From: Leptolyngbyaceae cyanobacterium | GTDB lineage: Bacteria > Cyanobacteriota > Cyanobacteriia > Cyanobacteriales > Aerosakkonemataceae | Assembly (NCBI GenBank): GCA_036703985.1 | Contig: DATNQN010000057.1 | Span: 372,001-436,000 of the forward strand | Length of the DNA stretch: 64,000 bases | Direction: 5' to 3' | Part shown: positions 44,880-53,737 of the stretch, piece after piece | Position numbering within the stretch: the stretch's first letter is position 1 | Layout: each line of letters opens with the position of its first letter | Translations under genes and position numbers: made by a program | The notes under the pieces: generated by a model | Told to the model about the DNA's origin: nothing | The model's database searches: none | The model's input: only the letters and a program-made list of their open reading frames with translations

Positions 44880-47800
44880 TTAATTACACTCTCTTTGAGA
44901 AGCCGGATCTAGCTGGTTGTTTATTCTATTGAGAGCTAACCGCAGGCGACAAATATATGGATCGTCTACTTTCAAATCTCGGTAGAATTCGCTGCGCGGT
45001 ACGCCGGAGGTAACGAAACGTTGAGATAGAGGGCCAGCAGGTGCGTATTGCAAGCCGACATCGTAACCCCACAACCGATTAGGTGGTTGATAGTACTGGA
45101 TGACGTTGCCATTTGGATTAGTACCGGGTTCCCATGCTACGTGGCTGAAAGGTGCCGTACTGTAGGTGCTAAAGTTTAGCTGCACGAACGACCCATTGAT
45201 GAAAGAGTTTACATTACTCCAGTTTTCTATGTAGCGAGGGAAGTTGTGGAAACCACCATTTTGTTGTCCTTGTCGAGTAGGCGTGATGCCGCTAACAATG
45301 ATGGCATTTACTCTGGTATCGATCGCTTGATTGATGTCACCTCGGTAGTCGTTATTAAAGGCTAGATAACCGTTACCTTGGGTATACTCAACTACGTTGG
45401 CTGGTGGACAGTAACCATTAGTCGGGGCAGTGTTGCAGAAGAAAGGATTGCCATTATGGGAGAGTTTAATTGGCAATGTGTTGTTAGTTGCCGTTCTAAC
45501 TGTGCCATTTTCTAGTAACCAACCATTACCAGGGTTACTGTTGGTAGGACGATTCATAGCACGGAAAGAATAGCGACCGCCCGGTACAATCGTCGTATCA
45601 TTTGCAATGCCAAGGTCTACATATCCTTCTGCAAAATTGTTAGAAAGGATGGTGATGGCATCGCTGAGAATTTCAGCGGGTCGCCAAGTATCGTTGCCAT
45701 TGCCAGACCTGGCAAACCGAGGATCTAGGTTGGTTCGGTTATAGAAAGTACCGTTCCAGTTATTTGGATCTAGCCTTTCGTTAAATTCTTCTATTTGGTT
45801 ACCAGCAGTTCCATCGGTGCTGTGGAAGTTGAAGTCTCCCTGGATGTAGATTGGGTTATCGGAAACAAACGTTACACCTCTGGGATTAGTGTTATCAATA
45901 CCTCCATTAGGCCAACGTCTTAAATCTTGACCGTTTCTGAGTCGGAAACCAAAGGGGCGACGATCGGGGTCTGGATAGAAATCTACTGGTTTGCGAGATA
46001 TGCGATTGACTTCGAGTTGGGGGTCTCTAGGTTGGTTAGGATTGGTATTGTTGTTGGGGTTAGTACCGTTGGCAGGTCTAATAATCGCATCTTCTCTTGC
46101 TGAATCTTCCCGGAAAGCATAGACGATACCGCTTCTCGGCAGCCAGGTATTGCCATTAGCGATGGTGGTTCGTCTCAGCAAGTTTAGGTCGAGGTTTAAC
46201 GCACGCACCGTCATTTTTTCGCGGCTATCGAAGAAAGCGCTATCTATGACGGAAACAAATCTGGTTCCACCGTTGCGAGTAACGATCCGGAAGTCGGTTT
46301 CTCCGGCTGGGTTGGCAGCATCGGTGTTTGGCAAATACCAATTTCCGTTGGCGTTGTTGTTGCCACCAGCCCAGTTTTCACCTTTTGGTCGAACCGTTGT
46401 AATTGCGGTTGGTTCAACTGCTACAAATCGATCGTTGGGATAGGGGTTATTGCTGGGTGCTGGTGGGCTGATATAGGGTTCGCCTGCTGGTAGCGCGGCA
46501 CCAGCAGGAGCGCCAACGCGATCGTGGTTGTCAACGGCAGCTACCGGGAAAATGTAATAGAGTGATGGGAATTTCGGTTTAGTGCTGCACAGGCTGGTTG
46601 CTAAGATAATTAATCTTTCTTCTTTATCTAATTTCTCAGCCGTTGTACCCCAAGTGGAGGGAGCGTCCAGACCAAAATAGTTGTTAGCTGTAAGGTCGCA
46701 ACCTACATTTATGGTAGTTGTAACGCCTGTACCAGCGACACTACTGTAAGTTACACCAGCATAGGTAAGAGTTCGGTTAAAAGTAGCAGTAGCAGGAGGA
46801 GGAGGAGCAGGAGTAACAGCAGCACCGAGATACTGCACATTGTATTGAAATCCCCCCGCTGTTGGTGTATCTGCAAAACCAAATCTTCGATCGCGAGTAA
46901 TTTGTTCCCTCATGTGAACAAATCTTGCCAACTTAGCTAAATCGTTTATTGGTGTAGGATTAGGAGGGTCAGCATTAGGAAGTCTTAGAATATAGTCATC
47001 AGGTGTTGGCCTGTAGCCAGTTGGCCAAGGAGAAGTAGTACCGACTGCGGTTTTTAGCTCGTTGGCTAAGGTAGTAAAGTTAGCCTGAGCAGCCGTCCAC
47101 CAACTAGGGTCATAATTAGGAGCTTGTTGGAAATAGCTGATGTTATTTGCCAACATTCCCACGACGCAACCAGCCGTGTGCAGATAAGAATTGTCTGCAA
47201 TGCTATTATTTGCTGGCAAAGTCAGCGCTCGTTTGAGGTTAGAGAAGTTACCCCACATTGCTAAATATGGGTTGGGAAAAACTCTACCCCCTTGCGTTGG
47301 TGGGAAAGCACCGCTGTTATTAATATCTTGATAGTCGCCAGCAAAATTAGCTAAATTTTGCAAAGCAGTTCTCAGGGGACCACCACCAAAATCGCCAGCT
47401 TGAGGAACGGTGTATTCCCATCCATTTGTACCGATACCGTAGAAAAAGTCACTAACTAAAGCTTGTGGTTGGTTTGGATACCAATACCTTTGACCAGAAC
47501 GTTGGAAATTTCTACTCAGATCCTCTGCTTGCCTGCTTCCCGGATGCACGGTAGTTGCTAAACAAGCGATGGGAAAGTCTCCTGCTGGGTTGCCCAAACC
47601 GCTATCGTGATGATAGACAACGGTTGCTTGTACCGCAGCTAAGTTATCGAAAAGCGTCCGTCGTTGTTGTTGTTCGTGAAGGATAGGTGCTGGGCTTTGA
47701 GGGTCTGGATTAGCTGGATAAAGGGGATCAATTTCACCTGGGTCGTCACGGTCTGCATCGGCATTTAAGCTGGAGTTAACCCAGCCAAAAGGATTACCCA

Positions 47801-49550
47801 GTTCCAACCGGGGAGAAACTACGACTCGCAAGCCATTAGCCCAAGCGCGGCGTTCCCAGTAACCATCTAAACCTAAATTTCTAAATTCTGGGTCGGATAC
47901 TGGGTCAGTAGCATTGTTGATCAGTAATCGCTCTGAAGCTGGGATGGGATCGCCGTTAACCGGGCCGCCTGGATTTGCTGCGGCATCGCGAAGCCAATAA
48001 CGGGTGTTTACTCGATCGTATTTTGGTTTCGGGCCGTAGCGATTGTCTGCTCGGTAAGTATCGTCAACGTAGGGAGGGTCTTGCTGGTTGTTGCGGACGC
48101 GCCCTCTTTGTACGAAAACCGTGTTTTCCCAACCACCTTCTCTAGAAGTTTGGTTAGTGGGGTCTGACCATAAGGAGCGGGATACATCGCGAGTAAATAA
48201 AGCTACCGGATCTAGTGCTAACTGAGCCGCGTTTTGGCCTCCAGCTGAGTCGTTACTTTCCTGTAAAGTACCTCTTGTGGGGTTGGTATCTTCTGGTGTA
48301 TCGTTACCTCCTTGCTGTTGCAAGTCAAAGCGGACGCTACCAGCTGCGTTATCAAATACTCTTCTTGCGACAAATTGACCTTGAAATCCTCCCTGACGGG
48401 GTTCTTGAAGGACGGAAATTTCCGAAGAATCTTTACCGTAGAAACAAGACCTCCTAGCGCTGATCAGATAAGCTCTAAAGTTGCCCGTGAAGCCGCCGAC
48501 AAACATATTGCCAGCACTATACATGGCTCCGTTCCAGTTAAACGGGGCACCTGGATAAATGTCCATATCGTAGCGGAACCAAGCACCCCATCGGTTGGCT
48601 CTATCTAGCTGTCTATCTTGTTGAAATTCAAGAGTAGCAACGGTTCGGCTGGTACCTTGGTTATTGGAAATTACAATGGCATCGACTTGGAAAGTTTTTC
48701 GCAGTACACCGCTACCTACTGGATACCAAACGCTTTCATCTACTGGTAAGATTTGGCCAGCAGCTGGGGCTGCATTTGGTTGGGTAATACTAGCACAAAC
48801 AGTATCGTTCAGATTGGTTGTATTGATCGGGCCGTTCCGCGTTACTAAGGCTAATGCTTTATTACGATCGGTGTCCGGCCCAGTATTATCTACCGGATCT
48901 CCGTTGGCGTCTCTACCACCTACACCATCTATACTGACCCTACGATCGTCGCTTCTACTTCTCAGATAGATTCCGTATACAACTGTTTCTGGTCTGTTAT
49001 CGTTATCTACATCAAGTTGATAAGACCAAGCCGGATCTAGCCTCCCATCATTATTTATATCTAAAGGCCCTGTTTCGTCTGGAAAAGTATATGGATTTGG
49101 ATTAAGTGGAATTGTTAAGCCTGGATATAGGTTCTGATCGTTCACCAACAAGCTCAATAGCATTTGGTCGGAAGCTGCGCCTGTCGGACGACGAGAGTCC
49201 TGCTGAAATAAATACTCCAGTTTAGCTTTTCCTCTCTCAATTGCTGGTGTCGCAGCATTATAAATAACTTGTTCTTCTCTAGCACCGATTACTTGATTAG
49301 TTCGGCTGGTAGTGCGAAAGAGAATTCCCCCAATTACTAAAGTCACTACTAACAACATCAAAACTACTGTTGGCAGCACGAAACCCGATTTAGCGTGGGC
49401 ATAACGCCTGCTACGGCGACCTTTATGAAAGAGATTATGCACCAACCAACGGCTCAGCTGTCTGCCAGCACTTCTACTAAGTTGCCAGACTTGTTTGAAT
49501 ACGCTGTAGATGAATTTTTGAATAGCCCTGGTTTGCTTGCGTGTTAACAT
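44880..49550 (-). CDS. hpsA: Hormogonium polysaccharide protein HpsA-like, 1556 aa
   Basis: A very large protein with a basic N-terminus of about 55 residues, then a prepilin-like segment KSGFVLPTVVLMLLVVTLVIGG (Gly56/Phe57 junction, helix to about 79). It lacks the usual Glu at +5 (Pro-Thr there). IYNAATPAIERGKAKLEYLF follows. The remaining roughly 1450 residues are Asn/Pro/Gly/Asp-rich, beta-type, probably extracytoplasmic, with few cysteines. In Nostoc, hpsA heads the operon needed for motility-associated polysaccharide. It leads this five-gene run, and 880 bases of spacer precede it. Confidence 0.85.
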   Translation of the reverse strand: MLTRKQTRAIQKFIYSVFKQVWQLSRSAGRQLSRWLVHNLFHKGRRSRRYAHAKSGFVLPTVVLMLLVVTLVIGGILFRTTSRTNQVIGAREEQVIYNAATPAIERGKAKLEYLFQQDSRRPTGAASDQMLLSLLVNDQNLYPGLTIPLNPNPYTFPDETGPLDINNDGRLDPAWSYQLDVDNDNRPETVVYGIYLRSRSDDRRVSIDGVGGRDANGDPVDNTGPDTDRNKALALVTRNGPINTTNLNDTVCASITQPNAAPAAGQILPVDESVWYPVGSGVLRKTFQVDAIVISNNQGTSRTVATLEFQQDRQLDRANRWGAWFRYDMDIYPGAPFNWNGAMYSAGNMFVGGFTGNFRAYLISARRSCFYGKDSSEISVLQEPRQGGFQGQFVARRVFDNAAGSVRFDLQQQGGNDTPEDTNPTRGTLQESNDSAGGQNAAQLALDPVALFTRDVSRSLWSDPTNQTSREGGWENTVFVQRGRVRNNQQDPPYVDDTYRADNRYGPKPKYDRVNTRYWLRDAAANPGGPVNGDPIPASERLLINNATDPVSDPEFRNLGLDGYWERRAWANGLRVVVSPRLELGNPFGWVNSSLNADADRDDPGEIDPLYPANPDPQSPAPILHEQQQRRTLFDNLAAVQATVVYHHDSGLGNPAGDFPIACLATTVHPGSRQAEDLSRNFQRSGQRYWYPNQPQALVSDFFYGIGTNGWEYTVPQAGDFGGGPLRTALQNLANFAGDYQDINNSGAFPPTQGGRVFPNPYLAMWGNFSNLKRALTLPANNSIADNSYLHTAGCVVGMLANNISYFQQAPNYDPSWWTAAQANFTTLANELKTAVGTTSPWPTGYRPTPDDYILRLPNADPPNPTPINDLAKLARFVHMREQITRDRRFGFADTPTAGGFQYNVQYLGAAVTPAPPPPATATFNRTLTYAGVTYSSVAGTGVTTTINVGCDLTANNYFGLDAPSTWGTTAEKLDKEERLIILATSLCSTKPKFPSLYYIFPVAAVDNHDRVGAPAGAALPAGEPYISPPAPSNNPYPNDRFVAVEPTAITTVRPKGENWAGGNNNANGNWYLPNTDAANPAGETDFRIVTRNGGTRFVSVIDSAFFDSREKMTVRALNLDLNLLRRTTIANGNTWLPRSGIVYAFREDSAREDAIIRPANGTNPNNNTNPNQPRDPQLEVNRISRKPVDFYPDPDRRPFGFRLRNGQDLRRWPNGGIDNTNPRGVTFVSDNPIYIQGDFNFHSTDGTAGNQIEEFNERLDPNNWNGTFYNRTNLDPRFARSGNGNDTWRPAEILSDAITILSNNFAEGYVDLGIANDTTIVPGGRYSFRAMNRPTNSNPGNGWLLENGTVRTATNNTLPIKLSHNGNPFFCNTAPTNGYCPPANVVEYTQGNGYLAFNNDYRGDINQAIDTRVNAIIVSGITPTRQGQQNGGFHNFPRYIENWSNVNSFINGSFVQLNFSTYSTAPFSHVAWEPGTNPNGNVIQYYQPPNRLWGYDVGLQYAPAGPLSQRFVTSGVPRSEFYRDLKVDDPYICRLRLALNRINNQLDPASQRECN

Positions 49551-50202
49551 GGCTGCTTTCCTGAATTGAGAGAGTTTGAGAGGATGGCTTTCAGCAGGCT
49601 AAAAACAGAAAAAATTAAAGAATAAAAGGTTTGATTATTTTGGTGAATTAGTTGTGTAAATCCTCAATTTTTTTAGCTGTAATTTAATTGACTGGACTTC
49701 ACATCAAATTCATAAACTTTTTGCTTATCTATGTGCTAACACTTGAAATTTTGAGTTCCCACCGAGAAAATACGTTTTTCTAAACATAAACTAAGTTTTC
49801 TTTTTTTCTGTAATTTACCGGAGAAAAGTAGAGTCACTTAGTACTTGGTTTTTCGATCGCAGAAGTTGTTCTCAGTAGAATTTAGAGTTAACTTCTTTAA
49901 TGACTACATCTGTCCGTCGATAGATTTCGTTCATATTTAAAAAATTTATTAATTTCTACACTTGGATACTAAGGTTATAGTACCCAGGAGTTCGATAAAA
50001 CCTATCACTTTCAAGAAAACGAGCTCTTTTTAGAGAGTGGGAGAGCAGATGGAAGGGGAAGTAGGAGAGATGAGGGGAATTACTGAATTTTTAGATTCGT
50101 AGTTTGTAGTGACGGCTAAAGTCGAATGTCACTAAGTTTAGTCTGAGAAAGATGAGAAGGAGGCTGGAGTCTCTTGTCCCAATACTGTTCGGGTTTTGGG
50201 TA

Positions 50203-50230
50203 GGGGCGTTCGCGTAGCGTGCCGTAGGCA
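50203..50230. repeat. Dispersed intergenic repeat fragment
   Basis: The segment starting GGGGCGTTCGCGTAGCG and ending CCGTAGGCA has the self-complementary TTCGCGTAGCG / CCGTAGG type found scattered in genomes of filamentous cyanobacteria. Recognition is from memory of such repeats. Confidence 0.45.
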
Positions 50231-50391
50231 TCAGCATTCGGGCAACAATTTATTGTTGAAACCCTAGATTTTCTGTCCGAATGCGAGAGTCACTACAAAA
50301 TACTGGAGTTCACACCCAGGCCGGCTTTCAACTATTGGACATGATATGAGAAAAAATAAAATGCGATCGCTCTGGTGAAAAATCAAAAAAA

Positions 50392-50414
50392 TAGGTGGGC
50401 AACCGCCCACCCTA
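50392..50414 (-). terminator. GGTGGGC-AACC-GCCCACC hairpin after rpmB
   Basis: A 7-bp G+C-rich stem with a four-base loop, extendable by TA pairs, 20 bases beyond the rpmB stop. It matches a palindrome type repeated in many cyanobacterial genomes and may serve as a transcription end. Confidence 0.65.
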
Positions 50415-50433
50415 CATAAAGCGAAAAGTCCCA

Positions 50434-50670
50434 TTAAAACTTGTTTAGGTCGATTCCCGCTTCTTTAGCCATTGCTGCCAAACCTTTGCTTTCCAAGGTT
50501 TTGATTGCTTTGGTGGAAAGGCGCAACTTCACCCAGCGATTTCCTTGTGCCCACCATAACCTTTTCCATTGCAAGTTAGCTTCTTGCAGCTTTTTAGTAC
50601 GACGGTGAGAGTGAGAAACGGCATAAGCGTTATTAGCTTTTTTGCCTGTTAGTTGACATACGCGGGACAT
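50434..50670 (-). CDS. rpmB: 50S ribosomal protein L28
   Basis: This 78-aa large-subunit protein reads [21 protein letters not shown], then [18 protein letters not shown] and [20 protein letters not shown], the full bL28 pattern. It is expressed on its own, 199 bases downstream of htpG on the same strand, with palindromic elements on both sides. Confidence 0.96.
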   Translation of the reverse strand: MSRVCQLTGKKANNAYAVSHSHRRTKKLQEANLQWKRLWWAQGNRWVKLRLSTKAIKTLESKGLAAMAKEAGIDLNKF

Positions 50671-50817
50671 AGCGATCTCCAGGTTTTAGTCTTTTATGTG
50701 CAATCTATTATTGTACTGAATTAATAATCCAGAATGGGTGAAGATAAATTATGGGTGAGACCCTTGCGATCGGGAAACTCGACCAAATCAGGTTTACAGT
50801 TCGATCGAGTTAACCTC

Positions 50818-50850
50818 AGAAACCCGGTTTCTTCAAGAAACCGGGTTTCT
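50818..50850. repeat. Perfect 33-base palindrome after htpG
   Basis: AGAAACCCGGTTTCTT and AAGAAACCGGGTTTCT (arms 50818..50833 and 50835..50850 around a central base) form a 15-16-bp stem 19 bases beyond the htpG stop. A shorter relative is at 11639. It is a known-looking cyanobacterial dispersed palindrome and probably ends htpG transcripts. Confidence 0.75.
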
Positions 50851-50869
50851 AGACACCAAGTATAGTGTC

Positions 50870-52861
50870 TTAAGCAATAGCCCGTTCGGTTAAGCGCGTC
50901 AATACTTGATTAGAACGTTCTACAAAGGCTTTCATACCATCGGCGTTAAAACCTTTTTGGGCCATTAGTGCCAAATCGTAGACGTGATGGCAAATCATGT
51001 TCGCTAACTCGCTACTGGGAGATTGACCTTCACCTTGAACGATGCTGCCTTGACTCAAACTCGCTAGATTTTGGATCAGGGGGTGAGCAGTGTTCACGAC
51101 TAGAGTGTGTTCTTCTGGGAATTGCACGCTTTGCTGTTGCAATAAAGCGCTCATTTCTTGCAAGCGGCGCAAGAATTCTGGCAGTAACACCATTGCGGGA
51201 GGCGTTCCTTGGGGGTCATCTGATTTGAGCGCTTCTGTCCGAATGGTTACTTTTGGCTTGTTGAGTGCTTTCTCGAAGATTTCTTTAATCGTTTCGCTGC
51301 GAGTTTTGTTGGTTTTGGGGTCAACGATTTCGTTAGCTTTATCTTGTTCGAGCAAGCTTTGGTCTAGTTCTGCGTCTACGCGAGAGAACTTTACCTCTGG
51401 ATGCTCCCGCTCTAGGAATGAGATAAAGTGGGAGTCGATGAAGGAGTCCATAAATAGGACTTCCAAACCTTGTTTTTTGTGTAGTTCTACGTAAGTAGCT
51501 TGAGCATTTTCGTCGTTACAGTAAAAAACTCGGTTTTCATGCCGTGGTTTGTTACGTTCTAAGTATTCTTGCAGGGTAGTGTATGTTTTACCTTCCCCAT
51601 CTTTGTTAACTGCTGGGGGAGTAACATCTTGCCAAGCATCTCCTTCGGAAGTTTGCACTTGTACGCTGGTGGCTGCACTTTCTGAGGTTTGCTCTTGGGG
51701 TTGGTAGCTGGTGCGATAGATAAGTATATCTTCGACTTGCTTTTTGAACTTGTCGTCGTTCATACAGCCGAATTTAACGAAGGTGCCGATATCTTTCCAG
51801 CAGGTGATATATTCGGCGCGGCTGTCGCGATAGAGTTCTTTTAAGCGATCGCCTACTTTCTTGGCTACGAAGTCGGCTATTTTGCGAACGGTGCGATCCA
51901 TTTGCAGCGCACTGCGAGAAACGTTGAGGGGAATATCCGGACTATCGATGACTCCCCGCATTGCCAGCAAGAATTTGGGCATGATTTCTTCGCAGTTGTC
52001 GCTGACGAAGACTTGGTTGCAGAATAATTTGATCTGTCCTTTGGTTACGTCTACTTCCGGTTTGAGTTTGGGGAAGAAGAGAATGCCGTTGATTTGGAAG
52101 GGATAGTCGGTGTTGAGGTGTACCCACAGCAGGGGGTCTTCTTGGAAAGGATAGAGATAGCGGTAAAATTCTAGGTAATCTTCTTTGTTGAGATCTCTAG
52201 GAGATTGTCTCCATACTGCCTTTTGCTTGTTGATTACTTCGCCGTCAAGTTCGATCGCTACTGGCATAAAATCGCAGTAGGTTTTCACCAATTGCCGAAT
52301 CCGGGTAGGTTCGAGGTATTCTGCTTCTTCTTCTTGCAGGGTGAGGGTGACGGTGGTTCCGCGATCGCTACGAGATGAATCTTCTAAAGTGAAGGTGGGG
52401 GAACCGTCGCAAGACCAATGTACTGCTGTGGCTCCTTCTTGGTAAGAAAGAGTGTCGATCTCGACTTTTTGAGCCACCATGAAGGAGGAGTAAAAGCCCA
52501 AACCGAAGTGCCCAATAATTGCTTCGCTGTTGCCTTGATACTTTTGGATAAATTCTTCGGCACTAGAGAAGGCGACTTGGTTGATGTATTTCTTGACTTC
52601 TTCAGCTGTCATGCCGATGCCATTATCGCTGACAGAAAGAGTTTTTTTATCTTTGTCAATAGCAATTTGAATTTTTGGTTCGCCGATCTCTCCCTTGAGT
52701 TCGCCGGAGTGACTAACCATTTTCAGCTTTTGGATGGCATCCACGGCGTTGGAGATCAATTCCCGCAGGAAAACTTCGTGTCCGGAGTAAAGGGACTTCT
52801 TGATGATCGGGAAAATATTCTCGGTATGAATAGTAATCGTGCCTTGTTCCAGCATGGTCAT
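50870..52861 (-). CDS. htpG: Molecular chaperone HtpG (Hsp90)
   Basis: This 663-aa ATP-dependent cytosolic chaperone has N-terminal ATPase motifs EVFLRELISNAVDAIQKL, LSVSDNGIGMTAEEV and GHFGLGFYSSFMVAQKVEI. The middle domain has the LFCNQVFVSDNCEEIMPKFL and PDIPLNVSRSALQMD segments. The C-terminal dimerisation domain lacks the eukaryotic MEEVD tail. Two ATGs (52861 and 52855) are equally possible starts. An 18-bp perfect palindrome lies about 43 bases upstream, and a palindromic hairpin follows the gene. No full CIRCE element was found. Confidence 0.95.
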   Translation of the reverse strand: MTMLEQGTITIHTENIFPIIKKSLYSGHEVFLRELISNAVDAIQKLKMVSHSGELKGEIGEPKIQIAIDKDKKTLSVSDNGIGMTAEEVKKYINQVAFSSAEEFIQKYQGNSEAIIGHFGLGFYSSFMVAQKVEIDTLSYQEGATAVHWSCDGSPTFTLEDSSRSDRGTTVTLTLQEEEAEYLEPTRIRQLVKTYCDFMPVAIELDGEVINKQKAVWRQSPRDLNKEDYLEFYRYLYPFQEDPLLWVHLNTDYPFQINGILFFPKLKPEVDVTKGQIKLFCNQVFVSDNCEEIMPKFLLAMRGVIDSPDIPLNVSRSALQMDRTVRKIADFVAKKVGDRLKELYRDSRAEYITCWKDIGTFVKFGCMNDDKFKKQVEDILIYRTSYQPQEQTSESAATSVQVQTSEGDAWQDVTPPAVNKDGEGKTYTTLQEYLERNKPRHENRVFYCNDENAQATYVELHKKQGLEVLFMDSFIDSHFISFLEREHPEVKFSRVDAELDQSLLEQDKANEIVDPKTNKTRSETIKEIFEKALNKPKVTIRTEALKSDDPQGTPPAMVLLPEFLRRLQEMSALLQQQSVQFPEEHTLVVNTAHPLIQNLASLSQGSIVQGEGQSPSSELANMICHHVYDLALMAQKGFNADGMKAFVERSNQVLTRLTERAIA

Positions 52862-52903
52862 AGGTTAGCGCAAGTTGTATATACTATCTCCAAGATAGAT
52901 TGT

Positions 52904-52921
52904 GCGCTTTAGCTAAAGCGC
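52904..52921. promoter_or_regulatory. 18-bp perfect palindrome upstream of htpG
   Basis: GCGCTTTAGCTAAAGCGC reads the same on both strands and lies 43-60 bases before the htpG start. A small hairpin CTATC-TCCAA-GATAG sits between it and the gene. It may be an operator for a dimeric repressor or part of the untranslated leader; the binding factor is unknown. Confidence 0.45.
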
Positions 52922-53021
52922 TCGGCAAGGCATAAATTTTTATTTGCCAAAGGGATTACCCCCAGTACAGATTCGGATTTCCCTACTTTATAAAATTGGT
53001 GGATTAACAGCAAACACGGCT

Positions 53022-53627
53022 TTATTGTTTTTTTTCAACTGCAAAAAACCAGTGATAGGGGTGGAGAGGGTCTTGATAGTCTCTTTTGAGATTCAAGCCT
53101 AATTTTTTAATGGTGTCTATAAAACGTTTTTTGGGATAGCCTTTCATTCCTAGCTCCCAACAATGATTGGCACATATTGGTTTGGTTTTCCAAAAATGGG
53201 GAATTTGAATAAATAAATGCCTTGGTAAAATTGTCCGAGAATTTGTCAATCTCAAGCAAAAATACTCGCTAGAATATGGCAGAGAGATTACGACATATTT
53301 TTTGGTGGCCTCGGCTAGTTTTTGCAGGGCTTTTTCGGCGTCTTCGTAAGGTATGTGTTCTAAAACCTGAAAACAGACGATCGCATCAAATTTGTCTTTA
53401 GGTAATTCAAAATCGCTGTTTAAATCTAAAATTATATCTGGCTTTAATTCTGGATTTACATCAGCAGTAGTTACTAAATAACCATTTTTCTTCATCAGAT
53501 CGGAGAAAATTTGATTAAATATTCCTATTTCTAGAATAGTTGTTATTTGATTGCCCAAACTCTTAATTATTCTAACTTGGTTGTAGTAGCTGATCATTCT
53601 TTCTTTAGATAAATATTCGTAGCTCAT
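53022..53627 (-). CDS. Class I SAM-dependent methyltransferase
   Basis: This 201-aa Rossmann-type enzyme has motif I ILEIGIFNQIFSDLM (atypical: the usual second and third Gly are missing), then VTTADVNPELKPDIILDL and motif IV DAIVCFQVLEHIPYEDAEKALQKL. The C-terminus contains KKRFIDTIKKLGLNLKRDYQ. It probably methylates a sugar or other small acceptor, given the adjoining polysaccharide genes, but that is inference. It diverges from the sulfotransferase across 110 bases. Confidence 0.78.
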   Translation of the reverse strand: MSYEYLSKERMISYYNQVRIIKSLGNQITTILEIGIFNQIFSDLMKKNGYLVTTADVNPELKPDIILDLNSDFELPKDKFDAIVCFQVLEHIPYEDAEKALQKLAEATKKYVVISLPYSSEYFCLRLTNSRTILPRHLFIQIPHFWKTKPICANHCWELGMKGYPKKRFIDTIKKLGLNLKRDYQDPLHPYHWFFAVEKKQ

Positions 53628-53737
53628 GATTACTATTTGGTTGCCATTATTAGATTTTAAGGTTATATTATAATTTATTGGTTCGTTTAATAATCTAATT
53701 CTTTCTTTACATTTTGTTAAATTAACACGGGTGTTTT

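Larger units (their letters stand above)
49551..50433. other. Long intergenic region upstream of the hpsA-like operon
   Basis: About 880 bases. The part next to hpsA (49551-50040) is AT-rich and should hold the operon promoter. Further on are a hairpin TAGTGAC / GTCACTA (50107..50134), a dispersed-repeat-like segment (50203..50230) and the hairpin after rpmB (50392..50414). No coding sequence was recognised. Confidence 0.5.

Noticed and set aside
52418-52912. A 164-codon plus-strand frame
   Set aside because: It lies antisense to the start of htpG, whose protein is unmistakable.
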